Shown here: positions 32,064 through 42,536 of the stretch, in pieces
Position numbering within the stretch: the stretch's first letter is position 1
How the letters are laid out: each line of letters opens with the position of its first letter
NCBI GenBank assembly: GCA_039566865.1
Contig: CM076949.1
Span: forward strand, 4,493,501 to 4,557,500
Source: Aurelia coerulea
Taxonomy: Eukaryota > Cnidaria > Scyphozoa > Semaeostomeae > Ulmaridae
DNA: 64,000 bases
Reading direction: 5' to 3'
Notes under the pieces: model-generated
Database searches by the model: none
What the model was told of the DNA's origin: nothing
What the model saw: only the letters and a program-made list of their open reading frames with translations
Program-made: the position numbers and the translations under genes

Positions 32064-35029
32064 AATCTGCTACTGTTCGTGGAGGTCAGTTAGCAGTATT
32101 TGAAAATCCTCCTATCATTAATTCTGTTGTTGAGCAAGTAGAGAGTGTAGAAAGTAGAAATGAGGAAATTAATTGTGTGCCCGACGTAACTGCTCCGCCC
32201 AGTAATCAATTTATTTGTAGCACACAAGAAATATTGCTTTGTGGTCCGGCAAGTGTTGTTAATGGATTTATAGACGAACATCCTTGTAAGCTGTTGATTG
32301 ATACAGGTGCGTCAATGAGCATTGTCAACGAAACATTTCAACATACCCACTTTCCCAATATTATTTTACGGCCAGGGGATGTGAATGCTACTTCTGTAAC
32401 GGGAGACCCTGTAAACTTCAAGGGAATATTTTCGGCATCCCTTAGGATAGGCAAAAATGTAGCATTCCAGGATTTTTACGTAGCTTCGGGTTTTCAGCAC
32501 GACTGTGTGCTTGGTACTGATTTCCTTACCCGGGCTGGCATATCTATTGATATGTCAGATCGCACGTTGAAATGGAATTCGGAGACAACGTTTTTGGCCA
32601 CAGACCCACCAGATCCTGTTTGGGAGATTTCTTTAATTGAGAGAGTCGATATTCCTCCCAGATCTGAGTTGTATACTATGCTACCGATAGGCCCTGGATG
32701 GTCGACAGGTTTATTTGAAATGAATGACTCGCTATACCAATCATCGAATGTTTTCGCTGCAAGGTCGCTTGTGCAACCTCAGCGCGGGGAAATCCCTGTA
32801 AGGTTGGTAAACCCCAGTATGGAAGTCGTAACTTTAGAGCCCAAAACGACGATTGGTAAAGTGACGTCAATCACTGATGTTGGAACTACGTCATTAGTTA
32901 GTCAGGACAATAGCTCTGTGGTTACCAACATCAAGTTGCCTGGTGATTATCTGTCAGACGAGCAACAGGTAGAGCTAAGGAATGTGCTTAGTAAATATTC
33001 GGATGTTTTTGCAAAGTCTGACTCAGATTTAGGCCGTACTGATGTATTAGAGCATGCGATAGACACGCAGGGTCACGCACCAATTTTTCAGAGACCTTAT
33101 CGAGTGCCAGAAACGCAGCGCAAGGTGATAGAAACGCACGTTAAGGATATGGCGAATAGAGGAGTTATTAGACCTTCTAAAAGCCCGTGGTCGAGCCCTG
33201 TAGTTCTTGTAGGTAAGAAGGATGGCAGCACACGATTTTGCGTAGATTTTCGAAAGGTTAACGCAATCACGCGTAAGGATGTTTACCCTTTGCCACGCAT
33301 AGACGAGACTTTGGACACGCTAGGTGGCGCACGCTATTTTACAACGCTAGACTTAGCTTCAGGATATTGGCAAGTACCCCTTAAGGAGGAGGACATGCAC
33401 AAAACAGCATTTTCCACGCACACAGGTCTTTGGGAATTTACAGTCATGCCCTTTGGCCTCTGCGGCGCACCAGCCTCGTTTCAGCGCCTCATGGAAATTA
33501 TGCTCGCTGGTCTCAATTGGGAGTCATGCTTGGTCTATTTGGATGACATCATCATCTTTTCGCGCACTTTTGAAGAACATTTAAGCAGACTTGAATCAGT
33601 TCTGTCTCGTTTGCGCACAGGTGGTCTCAAGCTTAAGGTCAGGAAATGTACTTTCTGCGCACCACAAGTTAAGTACCTAGGACATGTTGTTTCTAAGGAT
33701 GGTCTGCGCCCAGACGAAAGTAAGGTTAGTGCAGTACAAAGCTTCCCACTTCCGCAAGATCTCACGCAGCTTAGGTCTTTCTTAGGACTCATAGGGTATT
33801 ACAGGAGGTTTATTCAGGATTTTTCTTTGCACGCTGAGCCGCTGTACCGCCTAAGCAAGAAGAATGTACCGTTCGTATGGGGACCTGAACAGGAGAAAGC
33901 ATTTTCTTACATGAAGAAAGCGCTTACTTCTTCCCCAGTTTTGCAGTTTCCAGATTTTAATCTGCCGTTTTTCGTTCAATCAGATGCTAGCGATAAAGGT
34001 TTTGGAGCAATCTTAGGTCAGATGCGTAATGGATCCGAAGTCGTAGTTGCATATGCGAGCAAAGCGATAACGCGTAACGAAGCAAACTGGTCTACCATAG
34101 AGAAGGAAGCTTTCGCGATCATTTGGTCTGTCAAGTACTTTAGGCACTATTTGTATGGTCGCTTGTTCACCATTTATACGGACCATAACCCGCTAAAATG
34201 GCTATTTACCCTCAAGAGCCCTGAAGGTAGATTAGCGCGATGGACAGAGACTTTGAAAGCGTACGATTTTAAGATAGAATATAGGCCAGGACGCAGCAAC
34301 GCAAATGCAGACGCATTATCTCGTATGCCTATTGTTAGTGCAATTTCTGTGCCTAAGTTTGAACTAGCTAACATGCCAGAACTGCAAATTAAAGATCCCG
34401 ATTTAGCGCAACTTATTAACTATCTGCAAACAGGTAAGTTACCGGGAAATTCTTCGGACGATCGCAAAGTTCTCGTAAAGGCTGATCAGTACATTTTGCA
34501 AGATGGTATTTTGTATCATTTGTTCAGCCCTACCACACCATACCGTAGACAGGAAACGCGTTGTCAACTAGTTATACCTCGCAATTTGATAGACGAAGTC
34601 CTCACAAGCATGCACGACGATGTAGTCGCAGGTCATTTAGGCATTGCTAAGACTTACGATAAGATAAGGCAGCGTTATTTTTGGCAAGGCATGTATAAGG
34701 ACATAACGCATTGGATCGAAACATGTAAGGATTGCGCATCTAAGAAATCGCCCAAGCGCACCGCCACAGCGCCTATGCAAAGCATTCCCGTAGAAGGACC
34801 CTTCGATCGAGTTTGCGTAGATGTTTTAGGTCCACTGCCTGCCTCAGAACAAGGAAACCGCTACATTGTTGTATTCACGGACAGTTTAACTAAGTGGCCG
34901 GAAGCATTTGCAATTAGAACCACTGGAGCCGATGTCATTGCAAAACTTTTGGTTGAGGAATTAATGTCTAGACATGGTGCCCCCGTACACTTCTGTCCGA
35001 TAGGGGTAAGAATTTTCTGTCGAAGCTAG
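32048..35029 (+). CDS. pol: Ty3/Gypsy Pol: protease, RT, RNase H, integrase (frame broken)
   Basis: The frame opens at 32,048, overlapping gag by 16 bases in the -1 frame, so no start codon is needed. Domains in order: aspartic protease (LLIDTGAS, 32.3 kb); reverse transcriptase with VYLDDIIIFS (33.5 kb); RNase H with QSDASDKGFGAIL and TDHNPLKWL (34.0-34.2 kb); integrase with the H-H-C-C zinc finger (GHLGIAKTYDKIRQRYFW then CKDCASKK, 34.65-34.75 kb) and the first catalytic Asp (VCVDVLGPLP). The frame stops at 35,029 because one base is missing near 34,992, just before the second catalytic Asp. The rest of the integrase continues in the next frame. Otherwise undamaged. Confidence 0.9.
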   Translation, partial: KPGKLESATVRGGQLAVFENPPIINSVVEQVESVESRNEEINCVPDVTAPPSNQFICSTQEILLCGPASVVNGFIDEHPCKLLIDTGASMSIVNETFQHTHFPNIILRPGDVNATSVTGDPVNFKGIFSASLRIGKNVAFQDFYVASGFQHDCVLGTDFLTRAGISIDMSDRTLKWNSETTFLATDPPDPVWEISLIERVDIPPRSELYTMLPIGPGWSTGLFEMNDSLYQSSNVFAARSLVQPQRGEIPVRLVNPSMEVVTLEPKTTIGKVTSITDVGTTSLVSQDNSSVVTNIKLPGDYLSDEQQVELRNVLSKYSDVFAKSDSDLGRTDVLEHAIDTQGHAPIFQRPYRVPETQRKVIETHVKDMANRGVIRPSKSPWSSPVVLVGKKDGSTRFCVDFRKVNAITRKDVYPLPRIDETLDTLGGARYFTTLDLASGYWQVPLKEEDMHKTAFSTHTGLWEFTVMPFGLCGAPASFQRLMEIMLAGLNWESCLVYLDDIIIFSRTFEEHLSRLESVLSRLRTGGLKLKVRKCTFCAPQVKYLGHVVSKDGLRPDESKVSAVQSFPLPQDLTQLRSFLGLIGYYRRFIQDFSLHAEPLYRLSKKNVPFVWGPEQEKAFSYMKKALTSSPVLQFPDFNLPFFVQSDASDKGFGAILGQMRNGSEVVVAYASKAITRNEANWSTIEKEAFAIIWSVKYFRHYLYGRLFTIYTDHNPLKWLFTLKSPEGRLARWTETLKAYDFKIEYRPGRSNANADALSRMPIVSAISVPKFELANMPELQIKDPDLAQLINYLQTGKLPGNSSDDRKVLVKADQYILQDGILYHLFSPTTPYRRQETRCQLVIPRNLIDEVLTSMHDDVVAGHLGIAKTYDKIRQRYFWQGMYKDITHWIETCKDCASKKSPKRTATAPMQSIPVEGPFDRVCVDVLGPLPASEQGNRYIVVFTDSLTKWPEAFAIRTTGADVIAKLLVEELMSRHGAPVHFCPIGVRIFCRS

Positions 35030-35712
35030 TGCAGGAAATTTGTGATCTTTTTGCCGTGAAAAAGGTCAATACCACAGCGTATCACCCGCAAACGGATGGT
35101 CTAACGGAACGTTTCAACCACACTCTATGCACAATGCTTTCCATGTATGCCTCTAAGCATCAAAGGGACTGGGACCGCTTTATCCCTTTTGCATTGTTTG
35201 CGTACAGAACCGCTGTACAGGATTCCACCAAAGAGACACCGTTTTATCTAATTTATGGTAGAGACCCATGTTTACCGTTAGATGTAGTACTTTCTGCCCC
35301 GATTAGCAAGTATGTTTCAGCAGACGATTATAAACAAGAAGTAATTAGACGTACACAAGAAGCTAGATATGTAGCCCAGCAGAGTATAGAACGAGCTCAA
35401 TTCAATCAAGCTACTAATTACGACAAGAATGCTAAGGAAGTAGAATTTAAAGTAGGAGATCGAATTTGGTTGTATACACCACAGGTAAAGTCAGGTTTAT
35501 CTAGCAAATTATCTCATCTTTGGAATGGTCCATATCGTATCGTTAGAAAGTTGTCACCTGTAAATGTTGAAATAGAAGAAGGACCTCGTAGAAAAACTAT
35601 TGTACATGTTAATAGATGTAAACTACATAAAGACCGTCAACCCAGACCAACGGATAAAATGGACAATGATCAGGACAATATTACCCAGGATTTAGAACCA
35701 AATAGTGATTAG
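35029..35712 (+). pseudogene. Gypsy integrase C-terminal part after frameshift
   Basis: 227 codons downstream of the single-base deletion. It holds the end of the catalytic core (TTAYHPQTDGLTERFN, with the catalytic Glu) and a C-terminal DNA-binding region with WNGPYRIVRKL, the GPY/F type. It has no start of its own and belongs to the pol reading frame upstream. A purine-rich tract (AAGGGGGAGAGG, about 35,779-35,790) follows before the 3' LTR and would prime plus-strand synthesis. Confidence 0.85.
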
Positions 35713-35791
35713 TTATTTGTAATCGTTAATCATTTGTAGTTTCTTTCGTTTGTAGTTGAAACAGGGGACGTTTCAACAAGGGGGAGAGGTA

Positions 35792-36268
35792 TGTCACGAT
35801 ACTCCTTTTTGCTCATTCATTTTTTGATTTTTCTTCTCCTTGATTTACTCATTCGTCATTTACATATTTTACTTCTTTGATTTTTATGCCGCTTTTCCGT
35901 CTCAGCTCATGACTAACTTTTATTGCATCGTTTCAGTATTACCTACGTCTTTCCCTGACTCTTACTCCTTTTCGGTATTTACTTTTAGTAACTGACTAGT
36001 TGTTTTTCTTGGTTGATCTGCATACGCCTATGCCATTCTCACGTTAGTCACTTTCCTGTTTTTCTTATTTCTTATTGGTTAATTTTCCCAAATGGTTCCG
36101 CATAATTTTGTATTTAAACACAGTAGAATTGTAGATAACTTTAACTTTCAATCACGTTAAGTTCCATGTCTCACTGGAGTCATGTTTATTGAATTTTATA
36201 AAACGCTTGGAAAATGAATCTTTGTCGTTTTATTGTTGTTTGACCGCTCGAATCTTACTGCCGTCACA
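35792..36268 (+). repeat. Gypsy element 3' LTR
   Basis: 477 bp, TGTCACG...CGTCACA, about 98-99% identical to the 5' LTR. TTTA follows as the target duplication. Confidence 0.95.
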
Positions 36269-36650
36269 TTTATCACCTGACTTGAAGTGGCGTAAACAGG
36301 TCTCAACAAGCCTTCGCCGATTTTGTCTATCGGAGAGGCAATAACTCCGCCAATCCTGGAGATATTTTAACCGGCATCCAAACTTGTACTCCCAAACATC
36401 TGGAGAGTAGATTGCTTTAAAAAAATTCGGGAAATCTCAAGCAGTTTTTTGTCCTGCTGGTTGCATTTTATGAAGGTAGGCAAAATTTAGGAAAATCTTC
36501 ACGGGTTTCTTTTGTCTCCTTCGCTTTTTAGCCGTCTGATTGGTCCGTGAAAATGAGGCTTTGGCGGCTTCGGCTATGGGCCACGAGCATTCGGCTATGT
36601 GCGACGAATGTTTCCTATGCTTGGTCACACGAGCAGACATTGTTTAGGGC

Positions 36651-38026
36651 AAGACGGGGTAAAGTGAACTATTTTGGAGGTTTTTCAAGGATATCCTAAA
36701 GATGTTGTGGTTGAGGGCAAACTTTTTAACGTTGTTTTGACATTATGTCTTTGGGTCAGTTTATCCAAAAAAATAGTTTTAAAATCTTTTTCCATGAGCT
36801 TTATGGCGACCGCTCTGCCTAGTTCACTTTACCACTTTACCCCAGGCCGGGGTAAAGTGAACTACTTAGCAATTGTTCGATAAACCAAAACAATGCTGGT
36901 AATACCCGAACACGTCATTTATTTTGCAACTCTCGGGAGTTCTTCGCATGCCAAAACGAAACAAACCCAAAAATTTCACAAGAGTGATGTTTAAAAAAAA
37001 ATTAAATGGTGACCTATGTTTGAGAACGGTCTTTGCAGATCAAATATTACCAAAAACTATTGTCAAAGTCACAAATTCGAGTCAGATTGCGAGACCTGAA
37101 TACAATTCGATGAACAATAATGGGAACATACTTTGAAAATACCGGAAAATACTATATTGCTCGCAATATTGCATATAAATACCAAATCACTACAAAGAGA
37201 GACACTATTTTCAAAGTAGGTGACTTTGCCCTGAAACCTCCTCCTAGAAATAAAACCAAAAATAGTTATAAATCTATAACAATTATCAATATTCTAATTT
37301 CACCGTGATGGCCATGTATCCTTTCCATGTCGATAGGTATACTTGCTTCATCAAATCCCAACAAAATTCTTGGATCAGTAACCGCATTTGCAGGCTACCG
37401 CATTTGTGAATGAAGGTCAAACTTAGACTGTCAAATTTTTGGAGGTTTCTCAGGGAGCTGGTATCAGAATATATTTCTGTGTCGTCAGAGCGAAAAAAAT
37501 ATCTTGCAAATTATGATTTTCTGAAGGCAGAATTATGAACCAAATGAGACTGAAAAGGTGACTTCGTGTTCACATGAGAAAATAAAAAATCATGGGTAGT
37601 TCACTTTACCCCGGTCGAAGCAAAATATCGACTGAACGGTAGATATTTTAAAATATTATGTTAGCTGATAAAAAAGTCTTTCTTGGCTTTTTCCTTTTGG
37701 AAAAAGTAAACGCATGGTATGTGCTTCAAATCGATCAAAACAATCATAGAAATTAATTTCGTCTTGGGGTCAAAAATGAAGACCAACGATTGGAGCCCAA
37801 ACCTAACATCCATAATTTCCCAAGGTTGTTTTTACTGCCTCGGGAAAAGGGATTTTTTGCAACAACAGGAAGAACTATTTTGCAAAGATTGTTTCATTTT
37901 CTGTGAGCACATGTAACAAAGCAGTGGGCATAAATCATGCTTCATCATTGCATGTTTACATTTGGAGAGAAGCGCGAATGTTCCAAGTAGTTCACTTTAC
38001 CCCGTAGTTCACTTTACCCCGTCTTT
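36651..38026. mobile_element. 1.4-kb TIR element with repeated GGGGTAAAGTGAAC motif
   Basis: The left end is AAGACGGGGTAAAGTGAACT. The right end has two direct copies of TTCACTTTACCCCG and then TCTTTG. Further copies lie at about 36,826, 36,850 and 37,600, in both orientations. No transposase frame is recognisable, so the element is non-autonomous. Target duplication not resolved. Confidence 0.65.
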
Positions 38027-38159
38027 GAAGCAAAAGGTGTCCGTTCCACCGCATGTGAAAACACGAATTTTTACATAAGAAACTACGAATAAAACACGAA
38101 AGGTACACGAAATTTTTCATAAGAAACTAAGGTGAAGTTGTTTTATCCAAATTGCTTTA

Positions 38160-38970
38160 TCAGTATTGTTCTACGAGTATCATTGCAGTGGGATGAGGCA
38201 ACATGTACTTGTCATCTTCAGTATGTCTTACTCGCTGCCTGACCATCTCTCGAAGCTCCTTTCTCAATTCCTCTGGAAGTTTTTCAAACCTTGTTTGAAT
38301 GAAGAAAGACACAACATCGTTTGCACTGGGTGTGTTTTCTCCCTTGATAAATTGCGTCACATCAACTTCATTTTGCGCTTCTCTTGTTGTAAAGCTTGTT
38401 GAATTGTTTGCTACAACCTCACAGATGTATTTTCCTGTAACATTTTCAACTGCGAAAGGACGTGAGAGATATTCCATGCTCTTCATCGCCTTGACGAATA
38501 GCTCAGAATCTGCACCAGTATCCGAGTGCACAAAGATAACAATCTTTCCTTGAGCTTTCAAGAGCGAGATGGCCTTCAAAATTACCAGATCTATATTTTC
38601 CATGTGGTACAAACAATGAGACATCAGGACCAAGTCGAATTTATGCTCAAGCTCGTAGTTCTCCGTAAAGTAGTTCTGGTCTACTGTGAGTTTGATGTTT
38701 CCGTTTTCCCAACTGACCACTTTCTGCTTCAGTTGTTTACAATGATCTTTATTTGGTTCAACAGCATGAAAATACGAAACAATCAGGCCTTACTTCGTGA
38801 CAAGATCATTTTCAAAACATCCAGTTCCCGCTCCTATGCTCATTAAGTCGAGAGGCTTTCCCTTGAAACTCTCAACAACAGGCTTCATCATTTCCAGCAT
38901 ACATTCATACTGAGTTGTGTTGCTGCTAAAAGTCTTGAAAGCTGCAGTGTACTCTTCCTCCGTTAATGGG
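38160..38970 (-). pseudogene. Histamine N-methyltransferase-like gene, main part, BEL-interrupted
   Basis: The family transfers a methyl group from S-adenosylmethionine to small amines such as histamine, in the cytosol. This minus-strand block encodes LDLMSIGAGTGCFEND (SAM-binding glycine motif), an acidic VEPN end of strand 2, FDLVLMSHCLYHMENID and a C-terminal segment ending MILVEQY. With 26 bp from 45,135-45,160 it forms a 279-codon intronless frame, close to the usual length of about 290. It is broken twice: a BEL retrotransposon inserted at codon 9-10, and an in-frame TAA at 38,790-38,792 (codon 69). The lack of introns suggests a retrocopy, or a naturally intronless gene. HNMT-like is the best fit; the substrate is unknown. 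Confidence 0.8.
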
Positions 38971-39300
38971 TGTGGAAACGTCAATCCACCTGCTGCTAAT
39001 ACCACACCAGTGCAGGAATAACACAGAGACTAGGCTTGTTCTAAATAGAGGACTGTATCATTCTAACTTCGACAAATCCGTTCTCAACTGAAACGTATGG
39101 CCGTTCACGGCCCGATCTAGCTCAAAAGAGATAGAGTAAACAACTACACGCCCCTATATCATAGTCGTGCCAAAAACACATACGCAAGCGGTCACATGCA
39201 TCTACAATGAACCAATAAGCGTTTTAATTACGTACTAATTTATCACTTACGCTTAGATATATATCCCAGTAAATTTTCAAAACTACAACGCGCCTCCACA
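38971..39300 (-). repeat. BEL/Pao element 3' LTR
   Basis: 330 bp. As written on the plus strand it starts TGTGGAAACG and ends GCCTCCACA. Four differences from the other LTR. The 5-bp target duplication ATGGG lies at 38,966-38,970 and 45,130-45,134. A purine tract next to it (AGCAGGGGGAGTA read on the minus strand, about 39,301-39,316) fits a polypurine tract. Confidence 0.95.
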
Positions 39301-39328
39301 TACTCCCCCTGCTTGACCCCCTAGGGTC

Positions 39329-42300
39329 CAAGCATAGCCCTAGTCTTCCAGCCCAAGTCCAAAGCCGCAACTCGCGTAGCTGGCCTATCTCTAACTACTT
39401 CAAGTGGCTGAATATTTTCTTCTGTCTGATTCTGCTTCTCTTCTATAGGTACATCATTTCCTGCTTTTACATTTTTAGCTTCAATCTCGAGAGGATATAA
39501 CTTCTGAACTGGTCGATTAAGATATACTGGCTTACCCTTTGCAACTCATCTGACTTTTGCACCTCTAGCATGGCCATCTTTTCCAACTATCAGTTCTTCC
39601 ACAATTCCTACCTTCCAGTTGCATCTACTAAGATGCTCTTCATACACCAAAACTGGGTCTCCAACTTTCACTACTCGACCATTGATCTGTCTATTTCCTT
39701 TCTGATACTCTCTAAGATCAGCTAAATACTCCCTTCTCCAACGATTCCAAAAATGCTCCTTTTTACGAGCTAAATATCTGAATCTTTTCAACAACTTACT
39801 GTCTGTGATGTCATCTTCTACAGTATGATCAGGAATGGATATAAGCCTCCTCCCACAAATGAGATGTGCTGGGGTTAATACTTCACTTCCCACCTCATCA
39901 TACTCATACGTTAAGGGCCTGGAATTCAATGTTCCCTCTACTTCCACAAGGATTGCTTGTAGCTCTTCAAATGTCATTCTTGCATTACTCAAAACCTTTC
40001 TCAAACACCTCTTCATTGTCCCTATCATACGTTCGTACGCCGCCCCCCACCAGGGAACCTTACTTAGATTGAATCTCCATGTTATCCCCTGCTGTGCTAT
40101 GTACCCCCTAAATCCTTGATCTTTATACAATTTCTTTAACAATACTTTTGCAGCCTTAAATGTCTTAGCATTGTCTGACACAATCAAAGATGGTGTTCCT
40201 CTTCTGGCTGCAAATCTTCTCAAACAATTTAAGAAGACCTGAACAGTCATATCTGATACTAACTCTAAATGTACGGCTCTTGTTACACAGCATGCAAAGA
40301 TAACAATGTAAACTTTTTGCATCACACCCTTTCTTTCTTTCACATAAAGAGGTCCTGCGAAATCTACACCTACATTTGAAAAGGCTGGTGCCTCTTGCAC
40401 TCGAAAATCAGGTAGATCTGCAACAGGTGGTGTTTCAAAGGCTTTACCTTGCACTCTCTTACACACAATACAATCTCTTAAGATGTTTTTCACAGTCTGT
40501 CTTCCCCTCGGCACCCAAAACTTAGATCTTACTTCTGCTAAAGTTGATCTTAGGCCACTATGATGAACACGCTTATGACAATCTTCAACAATCAACTTTG
40601 TAAGATGATGCTGCCTGGGAATTATTATTGGTTGTCTAGCATCAAAACACAAATCAGAATTTCCCAGTCTACCCTTACATTTTAAAAGCCCATTATACTC
40701 AACTATCTGCAGATCTTTTGCTAGCACTTTATAATTGCTCTGTTCTTTCAACCTTCCTTGCACATCAAGGATCCACAATCTTTCAGCATTCACAATTTCG
40801 TCTCTTGTCAACTCACCTTTAGTTACAAGAACTCCCCTTCGCTTAGCCTTTAAATTAGAAACCAACCTTTTAACCCATGCTGTCACACGATACAAGTGCT
40901 GTATGCTACTAAATGCTTCAACATTCATAACTTTCCCAACTGAAGCATTCACTTTCTCACTGGCACTCAATACAACAGATTTTTTCTCTTCTTCACGAGT
41001 TTCTACTGTCTCTAAATTTTCTGGTTTTTTGGGCCATTCATCTTTACTTTGAAGCCATTCTGGGCCTTTCCACCACAACTTTGCCTCACTCAATTCAAAA
41101 GCTCCAACACCCCTAGAACCTATATCAGCTGGATTCTCCTCACTCTTACAATAGCCCCAATCACTCTTTCTTGTTATTTTCAAGATTTCAGTTACTCGAT
41201 GTCTAACAAACTGTTTCCATTCACCTTTGTTATTTATCCAACTCAACACAGTTTTACTATCTGTCCACATTCTCACATACTCCAGTTCTAACTCAGTTTC
41301 CAATGCCTTTCTTACAGTATCCATCAATAGAGCTAACGTTCTACCAGCCATAAGTTCTAATCTAGGGATAGTCTGGGTTTTAACAGGTGCAACCCGGGTT
41401 TTAGACGTTAACAGGGTTACAGTGACCCCCTCTGGAGACTCACAAACAAAGTATATAACTGCACAATAAGCTTTTAAGCTGGCATCTGCAAATCCATGCA
41501 AGCTATATTTTGCTGACTCACTTTTCATTCCATGAACACATCTCGGGATACTTATTTGCTGAACTCTCTTTAATTGTCTTACCCATGCTTCCCACTGCTT
41601 CCTTTCATCTCCACTTATCTCTTCATCCCACGATCTCTTCTCTACACACAATTGCTGAAATAACACTTTTAAACTCACAACTATGGGACTAACTATGCCT
41701 AATGGATCATAAAGGCTTGCTAGAATACTCAAGATATTTCTTTTTGTTGGAGTCAAAGCCTCGCATTTTGTTACAATGTTTTCAAACCCAAATACAAATT
41801 GGTCTGTCTCATATTTCCACTGTATTCCTAACACTTTCTCCATAGCTGGATCTTTCTGCACATTCCCTAGGGAAACCTTAGCATATGTCTCGTCATCTCC
41901 TAACTCTCTCTTGCTTTCTCTGTTTTTCTCACATTCTACGATCTTCTCTCTAACCTGATGATCATTCGTTAGCCATTTTCTTAGTCGAAACCCTCCTTCA
42001 GACATTCTAGACTTTGCAAGGTCATACAGTTTCAAAGTACCTTCTGGAGTTTGATTACCCCCTACAAGATCATCGACAAATAGGCTTCTTTTCATTATGC
42101 CTACAAATTCCGGATCAACATTTTGAAACTTGTCTAGGTGAAATTGAACTGTAGCATTTAATAAGAACGGCGAGGAATTTACCCCGAATGCAACACGACA
42201 TAATCTATACTCCACTGGTTGAATCACTTTTGAATTTATATCTTCAACCCAAAGAAATCTAAGACAATCTCTATCCCGTTCTTCTTCCTCTACATTCAAG

Positions 42301-42536
42301 AATGCCTTCTCTATGTCTCCCACTAGCGCAATTCTCTTCTCTCGAAATCTAATCAGTATATCAAACAAAAGTGGAGTTAATGCTGGGCCTACATGGAGAC
42401 AATCATTCAATGACACCACCTCCCTTTTCCTTCGACGAAGCATCAAAAACCATCCTAACTTTCGTTGTTTTTGCATCCTTTCGAACAACAGCGTGGTTTG
42501 GGAGATAATGAATTTTATCTGATTTTTCAAGTTCAC
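39329..42536 (-). CDS. pol: BEL/Pao Pol: RT, RNase H, integrase (shifted frame)
   Basis: On the minus strand the long open part is 42,536-39,546 (996 codons). Pao-type reverse transcriptase: LVGDIEKAFLNV (motif A) and FVDDLVGG (catalytic aspartates, 42.07 kb). Then an RNase H-like region (LHGFADASLKAYCAVIY and MWTDSKTVLSWI), an integrase zinc finger (HRVHHSGLR...CIVCKR), and the integrase core with GVDFAGPL, VSDNAKTF and WWGAAYERMIG, the D, D and E positions. A C-terminal domain ends in VGDPVLVYEEHLSRCNWKVG. A TGA at 39,546-39,548 stops the frame. The same frame then stays open to a TAG near 39,328, so the TGA looks like a single nonsense change. The upstream coding part is in another frame. 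Confidence 0.9.

Larger units (their letters stand above)
28907..36424. mobile_element. Inverted-repeat element split by two later insertions
   Basis: A 57-bp inverted repeat (core GCAATCTACTCTCCAGATG) lies at 28,907-28,963 and 36,366-36,424. Between the arms are a foldback MITE (28,978-30,053) and the Gypsy element (30,584-36,268). Only about 0.8 kb of the original element remains. No transposase seen. Confidence 0.55.
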
